Shown one piece after another: positions 48,375-56,206 of a stretch of DNA of 64,000 nucleotides. Origin of the DNA: Pseudomonadota bacterium (GTDB lineage Bacteria; Pseudomonadota; Gammaproteobacteria; Burkholderiales; JABEVD01); contig JAJZRS010000007.1 of assembly GCA_021802545.1 (NCBI GenBank), positions 54,588 to 118,587 on the forward strand. The letters run 5' to 3'. The notes beneath the pieces are model-generated. The model was not told the DNA's origin and searched no databases. It saw only the letters and a program-made list of their open reading frames with translations. Position 1 is the stretch's first letter. Each line of letters begins with the position of its first letter. The translations under genes were made by a program, and so were the position numbers.

Positions 48375-48683
48375 TCAGGCTTCTTCGACAAGGAATAGCC
48401 TGGCGGCCTGCGTGACCGCCCGTCCTTTGTGTGCATGCGGGGCACCTGGGGGGATGAAAATCGCCGCCCCTTCCGGGTAGCGGACAATCTTCCCTTTGAA
48501 ATCGATTTCGAATTCGCCGCTCAACACGATTCCCATATGCCCCTTCTCGCACCAGTGCGGCTCGACAAACTCGTCAGCGAATTCGACAATGCGCAATTTC
48601 TTGCCGTCTCGTGAAAACGACTTGAATCTCATGCCCGGCATGGGGGATTCCCATTGCAATTCATCGAAATCAATTGCGTACAT
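48375..48683 (-). CDS. Small cupin-domain protein
   Basis: This 102-residue cupin has two short motifs: PHWCEKGHMGIVLSGEFEI (first half, with His and Glu metal residues) and GAAIFIPPGAPHAHKG (second half). Metal ligation looks incomplete, so it may bind without being an enzyme. GAAGGGAAACTA precedes the ATG. It lies upstream of the aminopeptidase on the same strand, 66 bases away, so they may form one transcript. The substrate is unknown. It is the last gene before the island. Confidence 0.8.
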   Translation of the reverse strand: MYAIDFDELQWESPMPGMRFKSFSRDGKKLRIVEFADEFVEPHWCEKGHMGIVLSGEFEIDFKGKIVRYPEGAAIFIPPGAPHAHKGRAVTQAARLFLVEEA

Positions 48684-49188
48684 TAGTTTCCCTTCGTTCC
48701 AGCAACCAACCCTTATCGGGCTGCCTGTTGCTGTATTATGCGCCCGTTTTTTTCCTTCTACTACTTGCGATTGCTTCGATTTGGCACTGCCGTGCTGGCA
48801 GCACTGGGGTATCGAAGCGCAGACGACTTCAATGCGAAGCTGCCGAAATCCAGGCTTCCTGTGGAAGAAGTGATTTCAGAATTGTGAGCGGCTTTGCTCG
48901 AGAAGTGCATGCTGAGGCGCATTGGTTTAGAATTTTCCTTTTTGCCCGGGAAATGTCATGCGCTACTGGCTGAGTAGCGCATTTCACATGATTACAATAT
49001 AATTGTGTATTATGATACAACGTATTACGCCAATTCTCGCCCCGCAAATGCACGTCTTCAACCTAAATTGGGTGGGATATTGGGTGGGGATTCCGATGTT
49101 CCTGCGACGCTGTCTCTTTTGAGTAGTATGTAAAATTAGAGTCCCTGAAGGAGATCAGATTTAGCTCATTTGTTCCTGCGAGAAAAGG
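48684..49188. other. Gene-free junction, possible island boundary
   Basis: These 505 bases hold no convincing gene. Open frames are short. One plus-strand frame (48738-48887, 49 residues) contains AALGYRSADDF, like the tail of an IS3-type transposase, but nothing else of the element. A dyad ATGCGCTAC/GTAGCGCAT with a 7-base loop lies at 48958-48982, followed by AT-rich DNA (48990-49040). Base composition falls toward AT from about 49,000. No integrase or tRNA gene is seen. The change in composition suggests the left edge of acquired DNA. Confidence 0.6.
48958..48982. repeat. 9-bp inverted repeat, loop 7
   Basis: The arms ATGCGCTAC and GTAGCGCAT are perfect, separated by TGGCTGA. It lies where composition changes, just upstream of the AT-rich module. 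No T tract follows on either strand, so it is not a good terminator. It could be part of a recombination or binding site. Confidence 0.5.
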
Positions 49189-49794
49189 ATGGCAGGTTAC
49201 CTATCACACACTGTTTTAATGCCCTGTATTGGTAGGAAAAACAAACGATGTTCTGAAAAAATCACCATGCTCTTACCACATCATAAAATATGTAAGTTGG
49301 CGTATGCAGCAGACAACGATGACTGGATACTATACGCCGAAGATTTGATTCTGAAGTGGTCTGCTCAAAAAACTAACGAAGTCTCGTTTCGTAATACTGA
49401 TGAAATTATTATTGCGGCCTTTCTACTCGTTGATGGTTTATTGCCGAGTTCAGCAATCGTAGCATTCTCCCATACCATGCTTGGGGCCATAAAGGAGGCA
49501 GAAGATAATAAGCTCCACCTCAGTTGCCTGCATGTCCACCCACCCAAACCGGGTCGAAAAGAAAACCGTGAACAAACATTTATTCGATTTGATGAAGTAA
49601 GGACCCTAATTCAAGACGGGAAAACCGCCACCGAAGCTTATAAAGTGGTTGCCGAAAAACACTACAAATCACCTGACACCATTCGTCGAGAATTTGAGCG
49701 TGCGCAAAAACAATGCGATCGGGAACAAGCGATAATAGCGGCTCTAATGAAAAAAAATAGCGAGAATAAAGAGACCGGGGAAAACGAAAGATAA
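49189..49794 (+). CDS. Hypothetical protein with C-terminal HTH-like region
   Basis: I do not recognise this 201-residue protein. The start is uncertain: in-frame ATGs occur at 49189, 49219 and 49267, none with a strong ribosome-binding site. The middle has a hydrophobic helix IIIAAFLLVDGLLPS, and the last 70 residues (FDEVRTLIQDGKTATEAYKVVAEKHYKSPDTIRREFER, given here in part) look like a helix-turn-helix. Codon use and AT content differ from the host genes upstream. It lies just before an AlpA-like regulator gene, a pairing seen in integrative elements. A DNA-binding role is inferred. Confidence 0.6.
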   Translation: MAGYLSHTVLMPCIGRKNKRCSEKITMLLPHHKICKLAYAADNDDWILYAEDLILKWSAQKTNEVSFRNTDEIIIAAFLLVDGLLPSSAIVAFSHTMLGAIKEAEDNKLHLSCLHVHPPKPGRKENREQTFIRFDEVRTLIQDGKTATEAYKVVAEKHYKSPDTIRREFERAQKQCDREQAIIAALMKKNSENKETGENER

Positions 49795-49866
49795 TTTCCC
49801 CGGTGACCTTACCACCAAAAATGTCGAAGATAGCATCATGTTCAACAACACCCAAGGTGGTACAAC

Positions 49867-50109
49867 ATGATGTACACAATTCTTCGTCTTCCAGCTGTGA
49901 TTTCAGAAACAGGTCTATCTCGTTCGACGATTTATCTTCGAATCTCACAAGGTTTATGGACTAAGCAAATCAACATCGGGCCTAGAGCTGTCGGATGGCC
50001 CGCTACCGAAGTTGAGGAACTCTTAGCCGCACTTATTGCAGGGAAATCTGACGATCAAATTCGTGCCCTCGTAGTGAAGCTGGAATTAGCTCGTAAAGCT
50101 GCTGCTTAG
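49867..50109 (+). CDS. AlpA family phage-type regulator
   Basis: This 80-residue protein has the typical AlpA/excisionase helix-turn-helix: RLPAVISETGLSRSTIYLRIS, followed by PRAVGWPATEVEELL. AlpA proteins regulate prophage or island integrases. The ATG at 49867 is preceded by AAGGTGG. It lies 72 bases after the 201-residue gene and shares its AT-rich composition. Its likely target is the minus-strand recombinase operon nearby or its own upstream region; this is inferred from the family. Confidence 0.85.
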   Translation: MMYTILRLPAVISETGLSRSTIYLRISQGLWTKQINIGPRAVGWPATEVEELLAALIAGKSDDQIRALVVKLELARKAAA

Positions 50110-50139
50110 GATCAACCATGAGTGCAAACTCTCTTTATT

Positions 50140-50211
50140 CTTTGCGGCATGGTTGCGTAAGTATCATTTCCGCAAAGCCGGGGCTTAAATTTGTGCGGGC
50201 TTAAATTTGTG
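50140..50211. repeat. Inverted repeat plus tandem 15-bp direct repeat
   Basis: An 8-bp inverted repeat, CTTTGCGG at 50140-50147 and CCGCAAAG at 50170-50177 (loop 22), is followed at once by two copies of GGGCTTAAATTTGTG (50181-50195 and 50197-50211). The spacer between alpA and the minus-strand operon has no gene. The arrangement looks like a site for a DNA-binding or recombination protein, perhaps the AlpA-like protein or the recombinase; no such site is known to match it. Confidence 0.7.
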
Positions 50212-50251
50212 AGGCGCTCAAAGCGGCTATGCGGGGTCGCTAACGCCGTCC

Positions 50252-50608
50252 CTATACATTTCGGCCACCGTTATGGAGGTCGGTCGGCCACTTCGACACC
50301 CGCTCTGCCCTTACCCAGAACAGAACCAGTTGCATACCTACAAACATCGATACCGAGGTGATGGCCATGGAAATATTCCCCTTGCCCCATGCCACCCCTC
50401 CCATGAAGGCGTAGGAATACATCATCAATCTGCCGCTGGATGCGAATTGCTCATATTGAACCCTGGTCAGCTTCAAGTTCCGGACATGTCGCAGGAATGA
50501 GAATTCCGGATTCTCCTGCTTCTTCGACCAGACCGCCCAGGCAACCATCGCGAACGCCCAGAGAATGACGATTCCCATCGATACATAAATTGCGGTTTCC
50601 ATACTCAT
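50252..50608 (-). CDS. Hypothetical membrane protein, 118 residues
   Basis: I do not recognise this protein. It has two or three hydrophobic stretches: VSMGIVILWAFAMVAWAV near the N-terminus, and MMYSYAFMGGVAW and AITSVSMFVGMQLVLFWV in the second half, so it is likely an inner-membrane protein. A charged loop (KKQENPEFSFLRHVRNLKL) lies between. The start overlaps the stop of the gene before it (ATGA). It is the last gene of a minus-strand unit that begins with a FimB-like recombinase. Confidence 0.7.
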   Translation of the reverse strand: MSMETAIYVSMGIVILWAFAMVAWAVWSKKQENPEFSFLRHVRNLKLTRVQYEQFASSGRLMMYSYAFMGGVAWGKGNISMAITSVSMFVGMQLVLFWVRAERVSKWPTDLHNGGRNV

Positions 50609-51093
50609 GATTCGCTCCCTTTTCTGTCAGATTTGGTTGGTTTGAAGGTGTCGTAGATCATGGCGATCAGCAGCATGATCGTGACGGCCAATGCGGCATA
50701 AGTAATGATGGATGCTCGCCTCTGGTCAGGCGTAGCCGGTAATTTCACATCCGTGTCGACATTTGCCAGGACTGCGGCTGAAGAGAGCGTGACAAATCGA
50801 TCATCATCCAGCAGGATGACGCGATCCGAACCCAGAAAGCCAGGGCTGTACCTCGCAATGATCGAGCATCCTGATTTCTCATGCCTTGGAACCACGCCAA
50901 GGCTTGAGATGTAATTGCAGCCCTGCTGGGTCAGAATCAGCTTTTCCGTATGCATGCTCAGCAACCCGTTCTCCTGGGATATGACGATAATGCAAACGGC
51001 AACGACAAACAGGGTTGTAAGGGCTACGTACACGATTCGGTTTTGCTTCTTCTGTTTGTTTCTCTTTTCTTGTTGCTGCATTTCTGTGTCCAT
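50605..51093 (-). CDS. Hypothetical membrane protein, 162 residues
   Basis: I do not recognise this protein. A basic N-terminal tail (EKRNKQKKQNR) is followed by a membrane helix (IVYVALTTLFVVAVCIIV, about 20-38), a likely periplasmic stretch with GCNYISSLGVVPRHEKSG and ILLDDDRFVTLSSAAVL, and a second helix (ITYAALAVTIMLLIAMIY, about 138-155). The start at 51093 follows AAGGAGACAGCA, which is strong; a longer frame from 51321 would run inside the recombinase gene in another frame. It lies 10 bases after the recombinase stop and overlaps the 118-residue gene, so all three are one unit. Confidence 0.75.
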   Translation of the reverse strand: MDTEMQQQEKRNKQKKQNRIVYVALTTLFVVAVCIIVISQENGLLSMHTEKLILTQQGCNYISSLGVVPRHEKSGCSIIARYSPGFLGSDRVILLDDDRFVTLSSAAVLANVDTDVKLPATPDQRRASIITYAALAVTIMLLIAMIYDTFKPTKSDRKGSES

Positions 51094-51103
51094 TGCTGTC
51101 TCC

Positions 51104-51742
51104 TTAGTCTTGCCAAAAATCCTTGAACCGGTCCGCCGATAGCTGGGTGTACCGGACGGTATGCTGGATATTGCGGTGCCCCAGATAATGCTGGATCGCC
51201 CGGGTGTCCTGCCCTGCTTGCGCCAACTTGTATCCGCAGGCGTGACGCAGCATGTGGGGATGAACAGGGAACGGAAGCTTCGCTTCTTTTCCTGCCCTGC
51301 CGAATATCTTGCGGATCGCATCCGGGGTCAGCGGCGCCTTGCGCTCGCTGCAGAATACGTAGGGCATGGTGGGGTAATCACGTTGCAGTCGCCTCAAGGA
51401 TCGGAGTTCCGGTCCGCGTAACGGATGGACGCTGGGGTTGCCCTGCTTCAGGCGATTGACGTGCATCAGTCCCTGCTTGAGATCGAGCTGTTCCCATCGC
51501 AGACTGACCAGCTCCGTGACACGCAGTCCATGACGGAAGGACAGCATGATGAGTGTCGCATCGCGATGCCCATGCCGCCCTACTCTTCCTGCCGCATCGA
51601 TCAGCTGATCGACTTCCTGTTCAGTGAGGTATTCCCGGCTCCGATAGTCCGAATTCTTGCGTCGAATCGGAACTTTCCGGTTTACAGTGTTTGGCGCATC
51701 CCTCACCGGGAACTGCAACACCGCATTCTTGCTTGATGCCAT
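51104..51742 (-). CDS. Tyrosine recombinase, FimB/FimE-like
   Basis: This is a 212-residue tyrosine site-specific recombinase. The catalytic residues are visible: R74 (FRHGLRVTEL), H163 and R166 (HPHMLRH), H189 (YLGHRN) and Y198 (VRYTQ). The N-terminal core-binding domain is short, as in FimB/FimE invertases of about 200 residues, rather than the longer phage integrases. The ATG at 51742 is preceded by GGAGAG and gives MASSKNAV; an open frame from 51865 adds a poor leader. Its partners on the same strand are two membrane proteins. It is divergent from a five-gene operon across 272 bases. It could act as an integrase or as an invertase. Confidence 0.88.
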   Translation of the reverse strand: MASSKNAVLQFPVRDAPNTVNRKVPIRRKNSDYRSREYLTEQEVDQLIDAAGRVGRHGHRDATLIMLSFRHGLRVTELVSLRWEQLDLKQGLMHVNRLKQGNPSVHPLRGPELRSLRRLQRDYPTMPYVFCSERKAPLTPDAIRKIFGRAGKEAKLPFPVHPHMLRHACGYKLAQAGQDTRAIQHYLGHRNIQHTVRYTQLSADRFKDFWQD

Positions 51743-52014
51743 ATCGTGAACTCTCCGTATAAGGGGCTTTTTACGGAAAGTTTCCAACCCTCTCCGCACC
51801 CGCCCACTCAACCAAAATACACGAGTCGATACCCTACCCAAAGCTTTGCGTAAAAGATTCTTCAAATATCATCAAAAACCCCTCCACTGCGTCCGTTACG
51901 GACTACAAACTCTTTTTTTATCAATTTGATACTCGAAATTTCGGGTAGCACATCGACTCAGGTATTCTGAATTCAGTCCCACCGATTTTGATGGGATCTG
52001 ACAGGAGAAACATC
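51743..52014. other. Divergent control region between recombinase and unknown operon
   Basis: The 272 bases are gene-free. Two perfect 10-bp palindromes, CGAAATTTCG at 51934-51943 and CTGAATTCAG at 51967-51976, lie upstream of the plus-strand operon. A TCCCA/TGGGA stem follows, close to the AGGAGAAAC ribosome-binding site. No inverted repeat pair that would mark an invertible segment was found by eye. The palindromes are candidate regulator sites. Confidence 0.45.
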
Positions 52015-52761
52015 ATGCAAAAACTCAAGGTTTTTACGAGACCGACAGAACGTTCCGACACCTTCCAGGTATTCTGGACCAACAACCCCCTGCGCCCGGC
52101 TGGCGTCATTGACATCACCGTACTGGATCAGGTCGACGACAAGATCGTTATAGCCGAACTTCGGGCCATTCAATATCTGCTCGAAGAGCGCTGTGCCCTT
52201 GGAGATCATGTCATCGGGAACAGCAATACCCGACTCACCGTCTCCCTCGGGGCAATCAGGAAGCTGAAACAGGGACGATCTGACAAGGCCCACCTCGTTC
52301 GATATGCCGGATTCCTCTGTACCAGGTTCGCAGGTTGCCACCTCGAGGTCGACAAGGACGATCGGGTCTTCAGGAACGCTCCATCTGAACATGCGGAGTT
52401 GACCGTATCCGCACCGCTGCTCGAGACCATCCATATTCACGGATTTGGGGACGTCGCTGTCACCCGGTATGTGCTGGAGAGACTGGCCGACAGACTTCCA
52501 GCAGACCGTGCAAAGAGGCCAGCCGATGTATGGAAGCATCTGCAGCGCATGGCATCCGATCCATCCGTGCACGAAGTGTCCCGGCATAGCGGCGCATTCA
52601 CGCGACTCGCATACCAGAAGCATGGCCGGGATGAAGGCCGCTACTTCCTGAATCCCAGGACCAACATGATCCTCGTCATAGCGGACAACCAGCGCGGCAG
52701 GAACCTCGTAACTGCATACCAGGCCGATCAGCGATTCTTCAACCTTCAGGCGGCCGCTTGA
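52015..52761 (+). CDS. Hypothetical protein, 248 residues
   Basis: I do not recognise this protein. AGGAGAAAC precedes the ATG at 52015; an earlier in-frame start at 51988 lacks a site. There is no signal peptide or membrane helix. The first half has alternating strands and helices (IDITVLDQVDDKIVIAELRAIQYLL), the second a charged helix (DVWKHLQRMASDP) and a C-terminal part with RHSGAFTRLAYQKHG and NPRTNMILVIADNQRGRN. The basic, His-containing end followed by strands recalls small RNase-type domains, but this is a weak guess. It is the first gene of a five-gene run. Confidence 0.6.
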   Translation: MQKLKVFTRPTERSDTFQVFWTNNPLRPAGVIDITVLDQVDDKIVIAELRAIQYLLEERCALGDHVIGNSNTRLTVSLGAIRKLKQGRSDKAHLVRYAGFLCTRFAGCHLEVDKDDRVFRNAPSEHAELTVSAPLLETIHIHGFGDVAVTRYVLERLADRLPADRAKRPADVWKHLQRMASDPSVHEVSRHSGAFTRLAYQKHGRDEGRYFLNPRTNMILVIADNQRGRNLVTAYQADQRFFNLQAAA

Positions 52762-52806
52762 AGATACATCAATAACCAAATACAGAACCCACCACTAGGA
52801 GACATC

Positions 52807-53442
52807 ATGAAAGCACTCAACCGATACACCATCCGTGCCCTGCAACACACGCATCTGGATGACAGCAACCTCATTCGCGATTTCAGGGAGGAGAAGTCTG
52901 ACACGGCCGTCATGAAAGACATGCATTATGTCGGCTACGAGATACGCACCTCGGATCAGGTCATCTACCACCATGCCACTGTTCTGGCAGACACCTTTGA
53001 CAGGTTATGTGACGGCATAGCCGAAGTGCACAACAGCCTGATCCCCCTCTTTCCCCGTCTGCAGAAACTGACGCTGGTTTATCTGCGGAACTACCTGTCG
53101 ATCGATCGCACCTTACTCAATGACGGCATGCAGGACATGATCCGTGAAGAAATCGACAACCTGACCACCAGGAGAAGGCTCGACCACTTCATCGCCTACG
53201 GCATGCTGGGAGACGACAGGCTCGCCAGCATCGAGAGCGACGTGAGCAATGTCATCGACATATTCGCCAAGCTTCGTTCTGGTATCAAAAGGGATCACGG
53301 CGATGATCATTTCACCTTTCTCTGGGCATGTCCTGCTCACCCCGTATCGGCTGAATACAACGAGCACTTCGACTATGCCGAAGACCGGATCAGGATGATG
53401 ATCGACGACAGCTACGACTGGCGTGCCGGTTCTGTGAACTGA
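52807..53442 (+). CDS. Hypothetical protein, 211 residues
   Basis: I do not recognise this protein. It has a strong ribosome-binding site (TAGGAGACATC) and lies 45 bases after the previous gene. It is soluble and rich in charged helices (DGIAEVHNSLIPLFPRLQKL, NLTTRRRLDHFIAY), with repeated Asp/His patterns such as RDHGDDHFTFLW and DYAEDRIRMMIDD. A clear enzyme motif is not visible. It belongs to the same plus-strand operon as the cold-shock fusion protein. Function unknown. Confidence 0.6.
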   Translation: MKALNRYTIRALQHTHLDDSNLIRDFREEKSDTAVMKDMHYVGYEIRTSDQVIYHHATVLADTFDRLCDGIAEVHNSLIPLFPRLQKLTLVYLRNYLSIDRTLLNDGMQDMIREEIDNLTTRRRLDHFIAYGMLGDDRLASIESDVSNVIDIFAKLRSGIKRDHGDDHFTFLWACPAHPVSAEYNEHFDYAEDRIRMMIDDSYDWRAGSVN

Positions 53443-53455
53443 GGGGAGACAAGCG

Positions 53456-54232
53456 ATGCATGGCACCATAAAAACCTTCATCCCGGACAAGCAGTATGGC
53501 TTCATCAAGGGCAATGATGGGAAAGACTACTTCTTTACCCAGAATGCCTTTGCAGACAAGCGACACCGTAGCCAACTCTACGATGGCGCCCTGGTTGTAT
53601 TTGAACCGACGGCAACGCCCAGGGGATATAAAGCAATCCAATGTCAGCTTCTGGATTCAGCAACCATCGATACCTATATCGTGCCCGACGAATTCCAGAT
53701 ATCCAAGTCCGCGTCGATACGAGACTGGGAAATCGTCGAATTGGGAGATTGGATTCTCCATGCTTCGTCCGACAGTTCACTGGACGATGCAAAGCGCATT
53801 CTGATCAAACGCGCGCAGTCCATTCATGCCAATGCCATTGTGAATCTTGAATACGACAGAGGCACTGGATCATCGGGAAATTACCAATACAGCATCCACT
53901 ACTTCCAGGCTCGCCCTGCCGTTGTCGCCAAGAAGAATCCTCAAGGCACGCTTCGTAAACAGGATCTGTGCATCCTGAACCAGAGTGCCGCCGCGATGAA
54001 GCAGGATTACGCAGACCGCAGATATGACTCCAAGGATTTCAGGCACCTGCTTTCCATCCTGATTGCAGGACTCGTCGCTGCCTTCATGCTGATGATGAAA
54101 TTCATTGGTACATGGGATGCTTCATTGGCCGAGACGCTGACGGTCATTACCATCATTCTGCTATTCATCATTAACTACGTACCTGATCGTTCCGATTGGC
54201 TGGTGCGTAACGAGATAAAGGAAAAACCATGA
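53456..54232 (+). CDS. Cold-shock domain fused to membrane anchor
   Basis: This 258-residue protein has an unusual layout. Residues 1-65 form a cold-shock domain (GTIKTFIPDKQYGFIKG and DYFFTQNAF hold the RNA-binding RNP1 and RNP2 motifs). A middle region (about 100-160) with DDAKRILIKRAQSIHANAIVNLEYD resembles YbjQ-type modules. Two membrane helices (about 198-216 and 225-243) end the protein, so the RNA-binding part is tied to the membrane with the soluble part probably in the cytoplasm. Some cold-shock/DUF1294 proteins are also membrane-linked, but this middle region differs. It overlaps the next gene by four bases. Confidence 0.75.
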   Translation: MHGTIKTFIPDKQYGFIKGNDGKDYFFTQNAFADKRHRSQLYDGALVVFEPTATPRGYKAIQCQLLDSATIDTYIVPDEFQISKSASIRDWEIVELGDWILHASSDSSLDDAKRILIKRAQSIHANAIVNLEYDRGTGSSGNYQYSIHYFQARPAVVAKKNPQGTLRKQDLCILNQSAAAMKQDYADRRYDSKDFRHLLSILIAGLVAAFMLMMKFIGTWDASLAETLTVITIILLFIINYVPDRSDWLVRNEIKEKP

Positions 54233-54429
54233 TTGAAGAACTGACAAGAGGCTTCGTAAAAGGCGCGCATCACACCTGGAGATATGGCTACTTCGCTCCG
54301 CTCACCGCCGCATGGTTCGCCATCACGCGATCAGGAAACTACTTCTGGCACCTCCGGGCGCTCTATCGGTTATCATTCTGGCGCGGACAGGAGACCTACC
54401 CCTTCCAACGGAGGAGCAGTCATGGATAA
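54229..54429 (+). CDS. Hypothetical small protein, 66 residues
   Basis: I do not recognise this protein. It is short, aromatic and basic (GAHHTWRYGYFAPLTAAWFAITRSGNYFW in part), and may be membrane-associated. The ATG overlaps the stop of the cold-shock fusion gene (ATGA), which supports translation by coupling. The next gene overlaps its end by 8 bases. Function unknown. Confidence 0.5.
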   Translation: MIEELTRGFVKGAHHTWRYGYFAPLTAAWFAITRSGNYFWHLRALYRLSFWRGQETYPFQRRSSHG

Positions 54430-54625
54430 AAGCCAATTGAAGCTCATAGATGGCAACGGCGAAAACACGCGTGCATCACTAGAAAGGGCAATGCTCACTG
54501 CACTATTGCGGGACGACAATGTCGAATTCAACAGACTTCAAGCTATCCTGGAAAAAATGCCCAATCCTACCCTGGTAACCGAAGCTAAAAACATGGACAG
54601 GAAGGATCAACCGGTTGAGAAGTGA
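54422..54625 (+). CDS. Hypothetical small protein, 67 residues
   Basis: I do not recognise this protein. The ATG at 54422 follows GGAGGAGCAG, a strong ribosome-binding site; a longer frame from 54284 would overlap the previous gene heavily. It is soluble and mostly helical (ASLERAMLTALLRDDNVEFNRLQAILEKM in part). It ends the five-gene plus-strand unit. Function unknown. Confidence 0.55.
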   Translation: MDKSQLKLIDGNGENTRASLERAMLTALLRDDNVEFNRLQAILEKMPNPTLVTEAKNMDRKDQPVEK

Positions 54626-54748
54626 ATTACTGCGGCTACTTTATCGGTAACCCTTCTAGTACGGACAGCAAACAGCCATCATCCGAAAGTGTCGTTGACT
54701 CAATGGGATGGAACTTGCAAAATCGAGCTTTTTGAAAAAATAACAACA

Positions 54749-55033
54749 ATGAACCGTTCCGAACTTATCCAGGCCTTGGCATCGAAATACGACCTCAAAA
54801 ATGGTGACGCTGCAGAAGCCGTCAGGATCGTGCTGGACGCGATAGCCGAGAGCCTCGAAAATGGCGAGCGGGTCGAGATCAGGGATTTCGGTTCCTTCCA
54901 TGTCGTCGACCGGGCCGGCAGGACGGGACGAAACCCCAAGACCGGCGAAGCAGTCATCGTTCCACCCAAGAAAGTCCCCCACTTCAAGCCGGGCAAGGAG
55001 CTGAAGGAAAGAGTTCAGCAGTTTATTGCCTGA
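54749..55033 (+). CDS. ihfB: Integration host factor beta-like DNA-bending protein
   Basis: This is a 94-residue HU/IHF family protein. It starts MNRSELIQALA, has ERVEIRDFGSFHV and RTGRNPKTGEAV as the beta-arm that inserts in the minor groove, and ends VPHFKPGKELKERV. The wording of these parts is closer to IHF-beta than to HU. The start at 54749 gives the exact family N-terminus; a longer frame from 54689 does not. In most proteobacteria ihfB follows rpsA; here it stands beside the island and may be an extra copy. IHF is needed by many recombinases and sigma54 promoters. Confidence 0.85.
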   Translation: MNRSELIQALASKYDLKNGDAAEAVRIVLDAIAESLENGERVEIRDFGSFHVVDRAGRTGRNPKTGEAVIVPPKKVPHFKPGKELKERVQQFIA

Positions 55034-55110
55034 TACGCCGTTCCCTCGCGTTTTGAACCTTGCGATGCGCTATCATACGGATATCTGTTCACAATCCCGC
55101 CCAATCCGCC

Positions 55111-56109
55111 ATGACCGAAGAATACGATCTTATCAATTCCCCCCTGGAGCAGACCTACACAGAAGGTGATCATACGGTCGAGATTTGCATCTACAGGATG
55201 CCTGATACTGAATGGTCGCTGGAAGTAGTGGACGAATTCGGCAATTCCACCGTCTGGAACGAACTGTTCGCCACCGACCAGGCGGCACTCGACGAATTCT
55301 TCAGGACGATACAGGAAGAAGGGATTACATCGCTGATCGGCGAACCTTCGAAGAATGATCTCGACGAGGCAATGGCACAAGACCCAATGTCATTGACTGA
55401 CGAGCTTAGCGGAGAGGAATTGGTAGAGTTGGATCAATTCCTGATGTCGGATGCCACCTCCGACGAGACTATGCTCTTGGACGCTCTGGATGGATACCTG
55501 ACCGCCATCGTCATCGGCCCCTCTACCCTGCCGACAAGTCGCTGGTATGCTGGAATCTGGGGAAGCGGAAAGGATGACAGCCCCGTATTCGAGTCCACCG
55601 AGCAGGCGATCAGGATCATGAATCTGATCATGCGCCACTACAACAGCATTGTCGGAAGCTTTCAATACGACCCAGACACCCACGATCCCCTGTTCGATTA
55701 CCTCCAAATCGAGGGAGACGATCGAGAATACGTCGACGCGGAGATGTGGGCTTACGGATTCATGGAGGGAATTGCCCTCTGCCAAAGAGACTGGCAAGCC
55801 CTTCTCGATGATCCTAAAGGGAAGGCATGGGTAAATCCGATCCGCTTGCTCGGCAGCGACGACTTATCGGACGAGGAATTATCCCTGGTTGAAACACCAG
55901 AGCAGAGAGAAGAACTGGCGTTACAGATCCAGGAGTCTCTAGGCGACATCTACCGTTTCTGGCTCCCCCATCGCAAAGCCATCCATGAATTGATGCTGGC
56001 CAGCACTTACCAGAGGGAATCCCCCAAGGTCGGACGGAACGACCCATGCCCATGCGGCAGCGGCAAGAAGTTCAAGAAATGCTGCGGCATGACGCCCACC
56101 GTACACTAG
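55111..56109 (+). CDS. UPF0149/YecA-like protein with C-terminal SEC-C zinc motif
   Basis: This 332-residue protein has an N-terminal piece of about 90 residues ([13 protein letters not shown], then [12 protein letters not shown]), a YecA/YgfB (UPF0149) domain from about 105 ([19 protein letters not shown] and [12 protein letters not shown]), and a C-terminal SEC-C motif [16 protein letters not shown] that binds zinc as in SecA. Such proteins are linked to ribosomes or SecA in some bacteria, but no clear role is known. The start is placed at 55111 because a preceding frame from 55060 lacks a site. It converges on the LysR gene. Confidence 0.85.
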   Translation: MTEEYDLINSPLEQTYTEGDHTVEICIYRMPDTEWSLEVVDEFGNSTVWNELFATDQAALDEFFRTIQEEGITSLIGEPSKNDLDEAMAQDPMSLTDELSGEELVELDQFLMSDATSDETMLLDALDGYLTAIVIGPSTLPTSRWYAGIWGSGKDDSPVFESTEQAIRIMNLIMRHYNSIVGSFQYDPDTHDPLFDYLQIEGDDREYVDAEMWAYGFMEGIALCQRDWQALLDDPKGKAWVNPIRLLGSDDLSDEELSLVETPEQREELALQIQESLGDIYRFWLPHRKAIHELMLASTYQRESPKVGRNDPCPCGSGKKFKKCCGMTPTVH

Positions 56110-56206
56110 GCCGGGGCATGCCATCAGCCGCTCGTCGGCCGTAGTTGACGTTGGAATGCACTGAATCATTTGGCCGGTATTGTCTAGATTGCTGCCTATC
56201 TTCTCT
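56110..56206. other. Short convergent spacer
   Basis: These 97 bases lie between the SEC-C gene and the LysR gene, which point toward each other. No clear terminator hairpin with T tract was found on either strand. Confidence 0.4.

Noticed and set aside
50211..50251. Integron attC-like sequence near GCTAACGCC
   Set aside because: The full pair of core sites and the expected hairpin are not present.
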